A stretch of 6,387 nucleotides of DNA from Bacillota bacterium (GTDB taxonomy: Bacteria; Bacillota; Sulfobacillia; Sulfobacillales; Sulfobacillaceae): contig JAMDDZ010000097.1 in the NCBI GenBank assembly GCA_023488565.1, positions 30,025-36,411 of the forward strand. The letters are read 5' to 3'. The notes beneath the pieces are model-generated. The model had not been told where the DNA came from. It made no database searches and saw only the letters and a program-made list of their open reading frames with translations. Both the position numbers and the translations under genes were made by a program. This document shows, in pieces, positions 1 through 5,999 of this stretch. Each line of letters opens with the position of its first letter. Position 1 is the first letter of the stretch.

Positions 1-33
1 ATATTTTTTTGTCATTGGCACAATTCATCACAG

Positions 34-39
34 AAAGGA
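34..39 (+). promoter_or_regulatory. Ribosome binding site that decides the metG start
   Basis: AAAGGA directly abuts a first ATG at 40, leaving no spacer, but stands 9 nt before the second in-frame ATG at 49. Initiation at 49 is therefore much more likely. Only 33 bases lie upstream, so no promoter can be judged. The T-run at 4-10 could be the tail of a terminator outside the window, but its stem is not visible. Confidence 0.7.
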
Positions 40-48
40 ATGAAGATT

Positions 49-1911
49 ATGGGGAGCCCTGTGTGGTATGTTACTACCCCGATTTATTATCCTAGTGAAG
101 ATTTGCACATAGGCCATGCCTACACCACGGTGGCCGCAGACACCTTAGCCCGATTTCACCGGTTGTTGGGAGAACCGGTGTGGTTTGTGACCGGAACTGA
201 TGAACATGGCCAAAAGATTGCCAAGAGTGCAGAAAAAGCGGGAATGTCTCCGCGACAATTAGTGGATCAAATCGTGGGTCGGATTCAAGATCCTCTATGG
301 GCGCGCCTGGGAATTTCCTACGATGATTTTATTCGTACGACTGAGCCTCGACATTACCAGGTGGTTCAGTCAATTTTTGCTCAACTGCGTGATAAGGGAG
401 ACGTCTACAAAGGAGTTTACGAAGGTTGGTACTGTCTGCCTGATGAGTCCTTTTGGACCGAGTCTAAATTAGTGGATGGTAAGTGTCCTGATTGCGGTCG
501 GCCGGTAGAGCGGGTGCAACAAGAGAGTTATTTTTTCCGTATGAGCCGTTACCAAGAGGATATGATTCAATATATTGAATCTCATCCCCACTTTATTCAA
601 CCGGTTTCGCGAAAAAATGAGATGCTGGCTTTTTTGCGCGCCGGTTTAGAAGACTTATCGATTTCGCGGACTGGATTGAAGTGGGGAATCCCAGTGCCTG
701 ATGATCCGGACCACGTTATTTATGTTTGGTTCGATGCCTTGTCCAACTATTTAACTGCTGCTGGATACATATCTAATCCCGGGCAATTTGCCCGTACCTG
801 GCCGCCTGATGTGCAGTTGGTGGGCAAAGAAATCGTCAGATTTCACACGATTATATGGCCCATTATGCTGATGGCCTTAGGACTACCCTTACCTCGGCAC
901 GTTTTCGGTCATGGTTGGGTACTTTTAGGAGATACCAAAATGTCCAAATCCCGCGGCAATGTGGTTGATCCCTTGACCCTGATTGACAAATACGGGGTTG
1001 ACGCGGTCCGCTATTACCTGTTGAAAGAAGTGCCTTTTGGAGCCGATGGCAATTACACCGAGGATGCGTTGATTCTGCGCATTAATGTGGATTTGGCCAA
1101 CGATTTGGGGAATCTTTTAAGCCGTACTACCGCCATGATTGAGCGGTTCACTGAAGGGGTGGTTCCGGAGTTAGACGTTTTAGAGGATAACCGTGTGCTT
1201 GCAGCCGAAGTGGCGCGTGTTTATCGTTCGGTAGAATCAGCGATGGAAAATCTGCAAATTTCGGATGCGCTACAGGCAATCAGCGAATTGGTACGTGTGG
1301 CCAATAAATATATTGAGGATCAACAGCCTTGGGCTCTGGCACGAAAACCCGAATTGCGGGCCCGATTGAATACGGTGCTGTATAATTTGGCGGAAGTTTG
1401 CCGGGTTCTCTCCGTGCTATTAACGCCGTTTTTCGTTGAAACTCCGCAAAAAATCCGCCAGCAACTTGGACTCGATTTGCCGGTACAGGAATTTCGCGAG
1501 GCGGTGTTTGGTGGATTTCCCAAGGGGATGCGCGTTAGACGAGGTCAGCCCTTGTTTCCCCGTGTTGAACCTACCAAGACAGAGCCCGAGTGGATTACGT
1601 TGGATGATTTTCAAAAAATAGACTTGCGCATAGGTACTATTCGTCATGCGGAAATTGTGTCGGGTGCAGACCGACTATTAAAACTGACGGTGTTCGACGG
1701 AGAGCGGGAACGCACCATTGTGTCGGGGATCAGGGCCACCTATCAACCGGAGGATTTAATCGACAAACAAGTCGTGTTAGTAGCCAATTTGAAGCCGGTT
1801 AAACTACGGGGAATTTTAAGCGAAGGTATGTTGTTGGCAGGTTCGGCTGAGGGAACTTTGAGCATTGTAGCGCCGATATCACCATTGGCAGAAGGGGCAC
1901 GGGTGAAATGA
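49..1911 (+). CDS. metG: Methionyl-tRNA synthetase with C-terminal tRNA-binding domain
   Basis: Charges tRNA-Met with methionine using ATP in the cytoplasm; essential for initiation and elongation. The 620-residue class I synthetase shows the HIGH motif at residues 20-23, the TGTDEHG segment soon after, a CPDCG zinc-knuckle stretch in the insertion domain, and KMSKS at 297-301. The anticodon-binding helical domain carries QQPW with Trp428, matching the tryptophan that reads the CAU anticodon in this family. From about residue 514 to the end there is a Trbp111/EMAPII-like OB fold (DFQKIDLRIG ... SEGMLLAG), the dimerising tRNA-binding domain of Bacillus-type enzymes. Length is a little under the roughly 650-660 usual in Firmicutes, with no visible gap in the motifs. 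An upstream ATG at 40 is possible but has no ribosome-site spacing. The 3' end overlaps tatD by 4 nt, so the two are probably co-translated. Confidence 0.97.
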   Translation: MGSPVWYVTTPIYYPSEDLHIGHAYTTVAADTLARFHRLLGEPVWFVTGTDEHGQKIAKSAEKAGMSPRQLVDQIVGRIQDPLWARLGISYDDFIRTTEPRHYQVVQSIFAQLRDKGDVYKGVYEGWYCLPDESFWTESKLVDGKCPDCGRPVERVQQESYFFRMSRYQEDMIQYIESHPHFIQPVSRKNEMLAFLRAGLEDLSISRTGLKWGIPVPDDPDHVIYVWFDALSNYLTAAGYISNPGQFARTWPPDVQLVGKEIVRFHTIIWPIMLMALGLPLPRHVFGHGWVLLGDTKMSKSRGNVVDPLTLIDKYGVDAVRYYLLKEVPFGADGNYTEDALILRINVDLANDLGNLLSRTTAMIERFTEGVVPELDVLEDNRVLAAEVARVYRSVESAMENLQISDALQAISELVRVANKYIEDQQPWALARKPELRARLNTVLYNLAEVCRVLSVLLTPFFVETPQKIRQQLGLDLPVQEFREAVFGGFPKGMRVRRGQPLFPRVEPTKTEPEWITLDDFQKIDLRIGTIRHAEIVSGADRLLKLTVFDGERERTIVSGIRATYQPEDLIDKQVVLVANLKPVKLRGILSEGMLLAGSAEGTLSIVAPISPLAEGARVK

Positions 1912-2684
1912 CACTCCAACTTTTTGACAGTCATTGCCATCTCCAGGACGAGGCATTTGATGAAGACAGGGAGACTGTATATCAGCGGGCTCGAGCTCAG
2001 GGCATTGGGATGATGGTTCCCGGATATTCGATGACAACCTCTGGACGTGCGATTGCATTAGCAAACCAATTGCCGTTTATCTCTGCGCTGATTGGCGTGC
2101 ATCCTCATGATGCAAAAGAAGTGGTTGCAACAGATTTGCAGACGCTACGAGAATGGAGCTCCGAGCTCAAAGTGGTGGGCATTGGGGAAATTGGGCTGGA
2201 TTACCATTACATGAATAGCCCGATGGAGACTCAGCGCGCAGTGTTTTTGCAACAACTGCGACTGGCTCGCGAATTAGGCTTGCCAGTATCAGTGCATTCA
2301 CGGGAAGCAGAGCAGGATACCCTAGATCTTTTAGATGAGGTCCCGGGCATTAGTGGCGTGCTGCACTGCTTTACCGGTTCCTGGGACTTTGCTGAAGCCC
2401 TTCTTTCTCGAGGCTTCTATATTTCGTTTGCGGGGCCGATCTCATTTAAAAATGCGCAGGCATTACGCGAGGTGGCTGCTAGAGTTCCCACCGATAGATT
2501 GTTGGTGGAAACTGACGCGCCATATTTATCTCCGGCTCCTTGGAGGGGACAGCGAAATGAGCCGTTACGGGTCATTCGCAACGCAGAAATCATAGCGGCT
2601 CAAAAAAATTGCTCCACAAAAGAGGTATTTGCGTTCACGATGTCGAATACTTATAACCTCTTTTCGCGAGCGGGTTGCGAATAG
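1908..2684 (+). CDS. tatD: TatD-family metal-dependent DNase
   Basis: A 258-residue TIM-barrel metallo-hydrolase of the amidohydrolase superfamily. Family members are 3'-5' exonucleases or endonucleases acting on DNA (and RNA in some cases), cytoplasmic, linked to DNA repair and quality control. All expected metal ligands are present: His9 and His11 (DSHCHL), Glu94 (GEIGLDYHY), His130 (VHSRE), His153 (LHCFTG) and Asp203 (ETDAPYLSP). Length is the family norm. The ATG shares ATGA with the metG stop and has only a weak purine-rich stretch upstream, so translation probably depends on coupling to metG. In Bacillus the orthologue (yabD) sits in the same position. The enzyme family is secure; the physiological substrate cannot be read from sequence. 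Confidence 0.95.
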   Translation: MTLQLFDSHCHLQDEAFDEDRETVYQRARAQGIGMMVPGYSMTTSGRAIALANQLPFISALIGVHPHDAKEVVATDLQTLREWSSELKVVGIGEIGLDYHYMNSPMETQRAVFLQQLRLARELGLPVSVHSREAEQDTLDLLDEVPGISGVLHCFTGSWDFAEALLSRGFYISFAGPISFKNAQALREVAARVPTDRLLVETDAPYLSPAPWRGQRNEPLRVIRNAEIIAAQKNCSTKEVFAFTMSNTYNLFSRAGCE

Positions 2685-2725
2685 AAATATTTGGCTAATT
2701 TGGGAAGGAGTGGGGCGATTTCGGA

Positions 2726-2755
2726 TTGACAGGAATGAGCGCTTGACGATAAAAT
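2726..2755 (+). promoter_or_regulatory. Sigma-A-type promoter for the yabE-like gene
   Basis: A perfect TTGACA -35 hexamer (2726-2731) lies 18 nt before TAAAAT (2750-2755), a 5/6 match to the -10 consensus. It is in the 146-nt gap after tatD, about 75 nt before the next start codon. The yabE-rsmA-DUF458 part could therefore be transcribed independently of metG-tatD. A second overlapping TTGACG at 2743-2748 has no comparably placed -10. Confidence 0.6.
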
Positions 2756-2768
2756 TCGAGCGCGAATT
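2753..2768 (+). repeat. Palindrome over the transcription start (possible operator)
   Basis: Inverted repeat AATTCG-AGCG-CGAATT: 6-bp arms around 4 nt. It overlaps the end of the -10 hexamer and the expected start site. It could be a repressor operator, a 5' mRNA hairpin, or a weak AT-rich terminator for tatD (a short ATTTT tract follows). The sequence does not decide between these. Confidence 0.35.
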
Positions 2769-2815
2769 GTAATTTTCTGGAAAATCTGAGAAAAGACCGA
2801 GAAATTCAGACGGGT

Positions 2816-2823
2816 AAAGGAGG
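2816..2823 (+). promoter_or_regulatory. Strong ribosome binding site fixing a TTG start
   Basis: AAAGGAGG ends 7 nt before TTG at 2831. This near-perfect Shine-Dalgarno site at ideal spacing is the reason for accepting the TTG start; there is no in-frame ATG immediately downstream with such a site. Confidence 0.8.
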
Positions 2824-2830
2824 ACGGCTT

Positions 2831-3820
2831 TTGACAATATGGAAATCTCAAGGATTGCGGATGTGGTTATTAGGAGCCGCTGCCGCTACTGCCATAGGAA
2901 CTGGGCTGGTCGCAACTCAACTACGTCACGTCGACATTACATATTATCGACCTCAGGGAGAACGCACCATTAAGTTTTGGACTTTTCGAACCACCGTGCG
3001 GAGGATTTTGGCTGAAGCGAAGATCCCCATCAATACACATAATTTCGTCTCCCAAGGTCTCGGTCAAAAAGTTTCCGGCAATATCACACTGTACGTGAAG
3101 CAGGCGGTGCCGATATGGGTCCGCACAGCACATCGTCATTTTCAATATTGGACGACTGACTATCGCGTACGGGATATCTTGCAATCCTTAAAAATTCATT
3201 TAGGTCCACTGGATTCAGTACATCCTGGATTGAACCACGAGGTGATGGCTGGGGCAAGATTGGATGTGATTCGGCGTTGGGTTAGTGACAAGACGGTGAC
3301 CGTATCATTGCCATTTGCCACCCAATACCAACCCGATCCCAACCTTTTTCAAGGACATGATGAGATTAAGACCCCGGGACAGTCTGGTGAGAAAGTGACC
3401 ACGATTCAAGTGCTTTATCAAAATGGCCTCCCTGTGTCTCAAAAAACATTAACTTCTAAGGTGGTAAAACCGCCCAGTAATCGAGTTGTCCTGTATGGTA
3501 CTTCGCAACTCATTGCCCGGGGGGGCCAAGTTGTTCAGTTTTCCCACGAAATGTCTATGGTCAGTACAGGATATTGGCCGGACCCGTCATGGTCCAATGG
3601 GTATACGGCGACGGGACTTAAAGCACAATACGGCGTAGTCGCGGTTGACCCAGCGGTGATTCCCCTAGGAACTCGTCTCTATATTCCCGGGTATGGATTT
3701 GCTATTGCGGCGGACACTGGGTCGGCAATAATCGGAGACCGAATTGACCTGTGTTTTAATAGTGGATGGCAGGCGATCGACTGGGGTGTGAGGGATGTGA
3801 CGGTTTTCATTCTCAACTAG
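2831..3820 (+). CDS. yabE: YabE-like cell-wall protein: DUF348, G5-like and 3D domains
   Basis: A 329-residue secreted or membrane-anchored protein. An N-terminal hydrophobic segment (about residues 11-31, LLGAAAATAIGTGLVATQL) acts as signal or anchor. Two DUF348-type repeats follow (about 35-95 and 100-155, each with an R-x-I-L-x-x-x-K-I pattern), then a G5-like beta region (about 156-225). The C-terminal 3D domain (about 240-329) has its three aspartates at Asp273 (VDP), Asp295 (ADTGSAI) and Asp306 (RIDLCF). 3D domains share the double-psi barrel fold of MltA-type lytic transglycosylases and the family includes Rpf/Sps-like peptidoglycan-cleaving enzymes, so a role in wall remodelling during growth or spore revival is inferred. 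It is shorter than B. subtilis YabE (about 437 residues), with fewer repeats. It has its own promoter; rsmA follows after 22 nt. Confidence 0.88.
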   Translation: MTIWKSQGLRMWLLGAAAATAIGTGLVATQLRHVDITYYRPQGERTIKFWTFRTTVRRILAEAKIPINTHNFVSQGLGQKVSGNITLYVKQAVPIWVRTAHRHFQYWTTDYRVRDILQSLKIHLGPLDSVHPGLNHEVMAGARLDVIRRWVSDKTVTVSLPFATQYQPDPNLFQGHDEIKTPGQSGEKVTTIQVLYQNGLPVSQKTLTSKVVKPPSNRVVLYGTSQLIARGGQVVQFSHEMSMVSTGYWPDPSWSNGYTATGLKAQYGVVAVDPAVIPLGTRLYIPGYGFAIAADTGSAIIGDRIDLCFNSGWQAIDWGVRDVTVFILN

Positions 3821-3842
3821 AACAGGCGGTAGCATACGACAC

Positions 3843-4706
3843 GTGATTGATCCCAGAACCCGTACCGGCATATTAGACCTCGTGCAAAATCAAGGATTGG
3901 GATCTTATAAGCCGTTGGGACAGCATTTCTTAGTCAATCTTGCGATGATTCAGCGCATCACCGATCTGTTGCCCGAAAGGTCCCGCGAAGTGGTGGAAAT
4001 TGGGCCGGGCCCCGGGGGATTGACGCTGACCCTCTTGGAACAGGATTGGCGAGTGGTGGCTATCGAATTGGATCGCCGCTGGGCACGGTTTCTCTCCCAA
4101 ACCTGGGGAGAGCAATTTGATCGTCGGCTTACCGTGGTGGAAGCAGACGCGTTGGCACTGGATTGGGCAGATTTGCCTCAACAGTATGGTCTAACGGCAC
4201 CACTGACCTTTATCGGTAACTTGCCTTACTACATTACCGGTCCGCTGTTGGCAAAATTCGCTGGCGATGGTGTACCCTGGCATACAGCGGTCGTGACGGT
4301 CCAAAAAGAGGTGGCTGACCGCTTGACCACTGAACCGGGCTCACGGCAGAGCAATGCTTTGGGCGTCATTTTGCGTTACAATGCAAAAATAGAGAGGGAG
4401 TTTACCATATCTCAGTCTCATTTCTATCCGGTTCCCGAAGTGGACTCTACAGTGATAAAATTAACTCACGGGAAAGATTTGCCGGTTGGATTTGCGGAAT
4501 TTCACTGGGTCGTGCATTCCGGATTCACCCATCGCCGTAAAATGTTGCGCCAAGCCTTGGCACAAGGTGAAAAATCTCCATATACGGCGGAACAATGGGA
4601 AAGCTTAATGCTAGGAGTAGGCTTAATCCCTACCGCACGTGCCGAAAATCTTACCATCGAGGAGTGGGTTGTGTTAGCTCGGTTACTGCCGGGCCAAACG
4701 AGGTGA
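3843..4706 (+). CDS. rsmA: 16S rRNA (adenine-1518/1519-N6,N6)-dimethyltransferase
   Basis: RsmA/KsgA uses four S-adenosylmethionine per ribosome to dimethylate two adjacent adenines in the 3'-terminal hairpin of 16S rRNA, a late 30S maturation checkpoint; its loss gives kasugamycin resistance. In the 287-residue protein one sees the N-terminal KPLGQHFLVN signature, the AdoMet motif EIGPGPGG (residues 52-59), the catalytic motif NLPYY at 126-130 (family NLPYN/Y), FYPVPEVDSTV, and the C-terminal HRRKMLRQAL typical of the small helical domain. Length is normal. The GTG start is chosen because the N-terminal extension before the KPLGQ motif fits the family, although the upstream AGGCGG (3824-3829) is weak and 13 nt away, so coupling to yabE translation is likely. 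In Bacillus rnmV (RNase M5) lies directly upstream; here it is missing. Confidence 0.96.
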   Translation: MIDPRTRTGILDLVQNQGLGSYKPLGQHFLVNLAMIQRITDLLPERSREVVEIGPGPGGLTLTLLEQDWRVVAIELDRRWARFLSQTWGEQFDRRLTVVEADALALDWADLPQQYGLTAPLTFIGNLPYYITGPLLAKFAGDGVPWHTAVVTVQKEVADRLTTEPGSRQSNALGVILRYNAKIEREFTISQSHFYPVPEVDSTVIKLTHGKDLPVGFAEFHWVVHSGFTHRRKMLRQALAQGEKSPYTAEQWESLMLGVGLIPTARAENLTIEEWVVLARLLPGQTR

Positions 4707-4707
4707 T
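4700..4707 (+). promoter_or_regulatory. Ribosome binding site overlapping the rsmA stop codon
   Basis: GAGGTGAT, a match to the anti-Shine-Dalgarno complement, contains the rsmA TGA. It lies 6 nt before ATG 4714 and 9 nt before ATG 4717. Ribosomes ending rsmA would sit on this site, so the two genes are probably translationally coupled. Confidence 0.7.
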
Positions 4708-4713
4708 GTAGGA

Positions 4714-5184
4714 ATGATGTTCGAAAGTCCTACCAAAGGGCGTTTATCGGTCGAAGATACCTATACGGATTTGTTGGCGTATATGACAGAATGCCCTAAT
4801 GATCGGTACAAATTGATCATTGGAACGGATTCCCATACGCGCCAAGAAACCATCTTTGTCACAGCTATCGTTGTGCACCATTTGGGAAAAGGTGGCCGAT
4901 ATTACTTTCACAAATCCCGGCGTCGAGCGATAAAAAGTTTGCGGCAGAAAATTATGTATGAAACATCCATGAGCTTGACCGTGGCGGCGGGCTTGACGAC
5001 ATGGTTGGAACGGTCCGGATTTGGGGACATCGATGTGGAAATTCACATTGACGTGGGACAACAAGGGGACACCAAAGAGTTGATTCGGGAGATTGTGGGA
5101 ATGGTCGTGGGCAGCGGCTATCACGCTGCCATCAAACCGTACTCTTTTGGTGCGTCTAAAGTGGCCGACCGGTACACCAAATAA
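4714..5184 (+). CDS. YkuK/DUF458 family protein, RNase H-like fold
   Basis: A 156-residue protein of the family typified by B. subtilis YkuK (DUF458), classed as having an RNase H-like fold. Conserved landmarks are an early acidic motif IIGTDSHT (about residues 35-42), VEIHIDVGQQGDTKELI in the second half, and the C-terminal signature IKPYSFGASKVADRYTK. The Asp/His residues in GTDSH and HIDVG are plausible metal ligands, and nuclease activity on RNA or RNA-DNA hybrids is inferred only from the fold. Two adjacent ATG codons (4714, 4717) are both well spaced from the ribosome site; 4717 would shorten it by one residue. It is the last gene of the block, 7 nt after rsmA. The first good intrinsic terminator lies about 350 nt downstream. 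Confidence 0.85.
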   Translation: MMFESPTKGRLSVEDTYTDLLAYMTECPNDRYKLIIGTDSHTRQETIFVTAIVVHHLGKGGRYYFHKSRRRAIKSLRQKIMYETSMSLTVAAGLTTWLERSGFGDIDVEIHIDVGQQGDTKELIREIVGMVVGSGYHAAIKPYSFGASKVADRYTK

Positions 5185-5262
5185 CTGGAATTCACCCTAG
5201 TTTATTCACAGGCGCTCGCAATGTGTTGTTCTGTCACCGTCTTAAATTAAAAGACTACGAGG

Positions 5263-5440
5263 GTGCGCCTTAATATTGTGAGTCACAAATTGCCAGTTAT
5301 GTTAGATCATGGGATGTGCCAAGAGCGCGACGCTATCGATGCCTTGGGGGTGTGTCGAGACTGTGGACACCCCTTGCGTCAGGTCGATGCGCAGCGATCT
5401 CGCATGATCACGGGAATTTTCGGAGATTACCAATGGTCTC
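5263..5440 (+). pseudogene. Broken reading frame with a zinc-ribbon-like N-terminus, possible transposase remnant
   Basis: Frame opening at GTG 5263 encodes GVCRDCGHPLRQVDAQRSRM and then ITGIFGDYQWSR (about residues 29-60). A single CxxC, a basic stretch and a T-x-F-G-D-Y pattern resemble the start of some transposases (UPF0236/ISKra4-like proteins begin with a zinc ribbon followed by R-T-x-x-G-x-Y/V), but this is style resemblance, not a demonstrated match. At 5441-5447 there is a run of seven G. Continuing in frame ends inside the terminator at 5565, whereas losing one G leads into another frame that stays open to TAG at 5543. The Shine-Dalgarno candidate (GAGG) touches the start codon. Most likely a truncated, frameshifted relic; it may instead be only the sequence of a structured RNA. 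Confidence 0.25.
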
Positions 5441-5563
5441 GGGGGGGCCGGGCCAAGTCTCTCCCAAACTCGCGGCCATCCCAATGCGGAGGCGGATCAA
5501 GCCTCCGAGCACTCGGTGCCACAAATCAACGCCGTAGAGACTTAGTCTCTACGGCATGTTTTT
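5329..5563 (+). ncRNA. Candidate structured RNA ending in an intrinsic terminator
   Basis: Consecutive complementary arms are seen: 5329-5333 with 5376-5380 enclosing 5347-5353 with 5367-5373 (GGGGTGT/ACACCCC); 5387-5391 with 5401-5405; 5423-5429 with 5434-5440 (CCAA loop, two G-U); 5446-5450 with 5473-5477; 5487-5493 with 5501-5507 (CGGAGGC/GCCTCCG); 5509-5512 with 5516-5519; then the terminator. A weak promoter-like pair lies upstream (TTGTTC 5226-5231, 16 nt, TAAAAG 5248-5253). It matches no RNA family I can name. It could equally be the 3' tail of the upstream operon or chance pairing in G+C-rich DNA. Confidence 0.3.
5531..5563 (+). terminator. Intrinsic terminator
   Basis: Perfect inverted repeat with 12-nt arms around one central base (5531-5542 and 5544-5555, starting GCCGTAGAGAC). 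In RNA this forms an 11-bp stem with a UUA loop, followed after three bases by five T (5559-5563). Only the plus strand has the T tract, so it ends rightward transcription: of the DUF458 operon, of the candidate RNA, or both. Confidence 0.85.
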
Positions 5564-5691
5564 GAAAGGCTTAGGCTACACTCCGGCCCGAATGTGCATG
5601 ATTCGGCATCTCAAGAGTCGAAGGAATTGGTCCACGGGTTTCATGCGGAAGGGTGCTCCCTGTCGGTGAATCGGGGACCGAAAATCCCACG

Positions 5692-5718
5692 TTCACACGT
5701 CCGCGACGTCGCTACAAT
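5692..5718 (+). promoter_or_regulatory. Possible promoter with a palindrome in the spacer
   Basis: TTCACA (5692-5697, 5/6 of -35) and TACAAT (5713-5718, 5/6 of -10) are 15 nt apart, shorter than the optimal 17. The spacer is largely occupied by the palindrome ACGTC-CGC-GACGT (5697-5709), a possible operator. No convincing gene starts downstream, so it is either chance, a relic, or drives an untranslated transcript. Confidence 0.2.
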
Positions 5719-5760
5719 AGGCTAGAATCACGGACGATCAGCCCTCTCCCCCGAAGGACC

Positions 5761-5823
5761 GTCTATCGCGTCTCTCCCGTCGAGCCGCATCCACAGGCTC
5801 TTGGTGACGCCGTAGTGGATAGA
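5761..5823 (+). repeat. Imperfect direct repeat, copy 1
   Basis: Aligns with 6000-6065: both begin TCTA, share GTC and CTCCC in register, and end in GGTGACGCCGT followed by GTG and GATAGA. Copy 2 carries three extra bases (ACG). About 65% of the aligned bases agree by hand, with the last 20 almost identical. In the plus frame the copies read Y-x-V-x-P ... GDAVV-DR; the minus strand is also open, so no coding direction is proven. The copies lie on either side of the tRNA fragment. Confidence 0.45.
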
Positions 5824-5877
5824 GAACCGGAAAACACAACAACAAAACCCGAAATCGCTTGCGGGGCAAGGCTTTCA

Positions 5878-5932
5878 TGGTGTCCCCGGCAGGATTCGAA
5901 CCTGCGACGCCGGGATTAGAAGAACCGCACTC
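5878..5932 (-). pseudogene. tRNA-Arg(UCU) 3' fragment (possible att site)
   Basis: Read on the minus strand, the sequence has a tRNA 3' part: anticodon loop CTTCTAA with anticodon UCU (5916-5922), 3' anticodon stem (5911-5915), five-base variable region (5906-5910), a perfect T arm GCAGG-TTCGAAT-CCTGC (5889-5905), acceptor 3' strand CGGGGAC (5882-5888), discriminator A and an encoded CCA (5878-5880). The 5' side fails: the anticodon stem pairs at only three of five positions, there is no D arm, and no GTCCCCG precedes it. Homology therefore breaks at the anticodon loop, the usual crossover point for tRNA-directed integrases. A small hairpin plus T-rich stretch follows on the minus strand (5870-5830). 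It cannot be a working tRNA. Confidence 0.75.
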
Positions 5933-5936
5933 GGGT

Positions 5937-5953
5937 GTCTATGACGTGGCTCC
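5937..5953 (+). repeat. Short third copy of the direct-repeat start
   Basis: GTCTATGACGTGGCTCC matches the first 17 bases of the 6000-6065 copy at 13 positions and of the 5761-5823 copy at 13 positions. It lies next to the tRNA fragment and lacks the GGTGACGCC end of the repeat. Confidence 0.3.
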
Positions 5954-5999
5954 GAGGCGCTGGAGTCCTTGTATATCAACGGACTTGAAGTTTCGGAGC

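Noticed and set aside
1..48. T-box or other leader upstream of metG
   Set aside because: Only 48 nt are available, with none of the T-box sequence elements visible.
4744..5124. 126-codon minus-strand frame inside the DUF458 gene
   Set aside because: Mirror frame of a well-supported gene with conserved family motifs; no ribosome site of its own.
5263..5300. GTGCGCC, resembling the 5' end of a group II intron
   Set aside because: No domain V hairpin and no reverse transcriptase frame downstream. The GAGCC...GGCTC hairpin at 5782-5800 is too short and lacks the catalytic triad context.
5509..5555. GCACTCGGTGC hairpin before a terminator, recalling the tail of a tracrRNA
   Set aside because: No CRISPR repeats, anti-repeat or cas gene in the window; short hairpins of this type are common.
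5653..5919. 88-codon plus-strand frame ending in RQDSNLRRRD
   Set aside because: The RDSNxR peptide is the familiar artefact of reading a tRNA T arm in antisense. There is no ribosome site, and the frame runs into the tRNA fragment.
5878..5960. Intact tRNA on the minus strand
   Set aside because: A 76-nt fold was tried: acceptor 5' strand and D arm are absent, and two of five anticodon-stem pairs fail.
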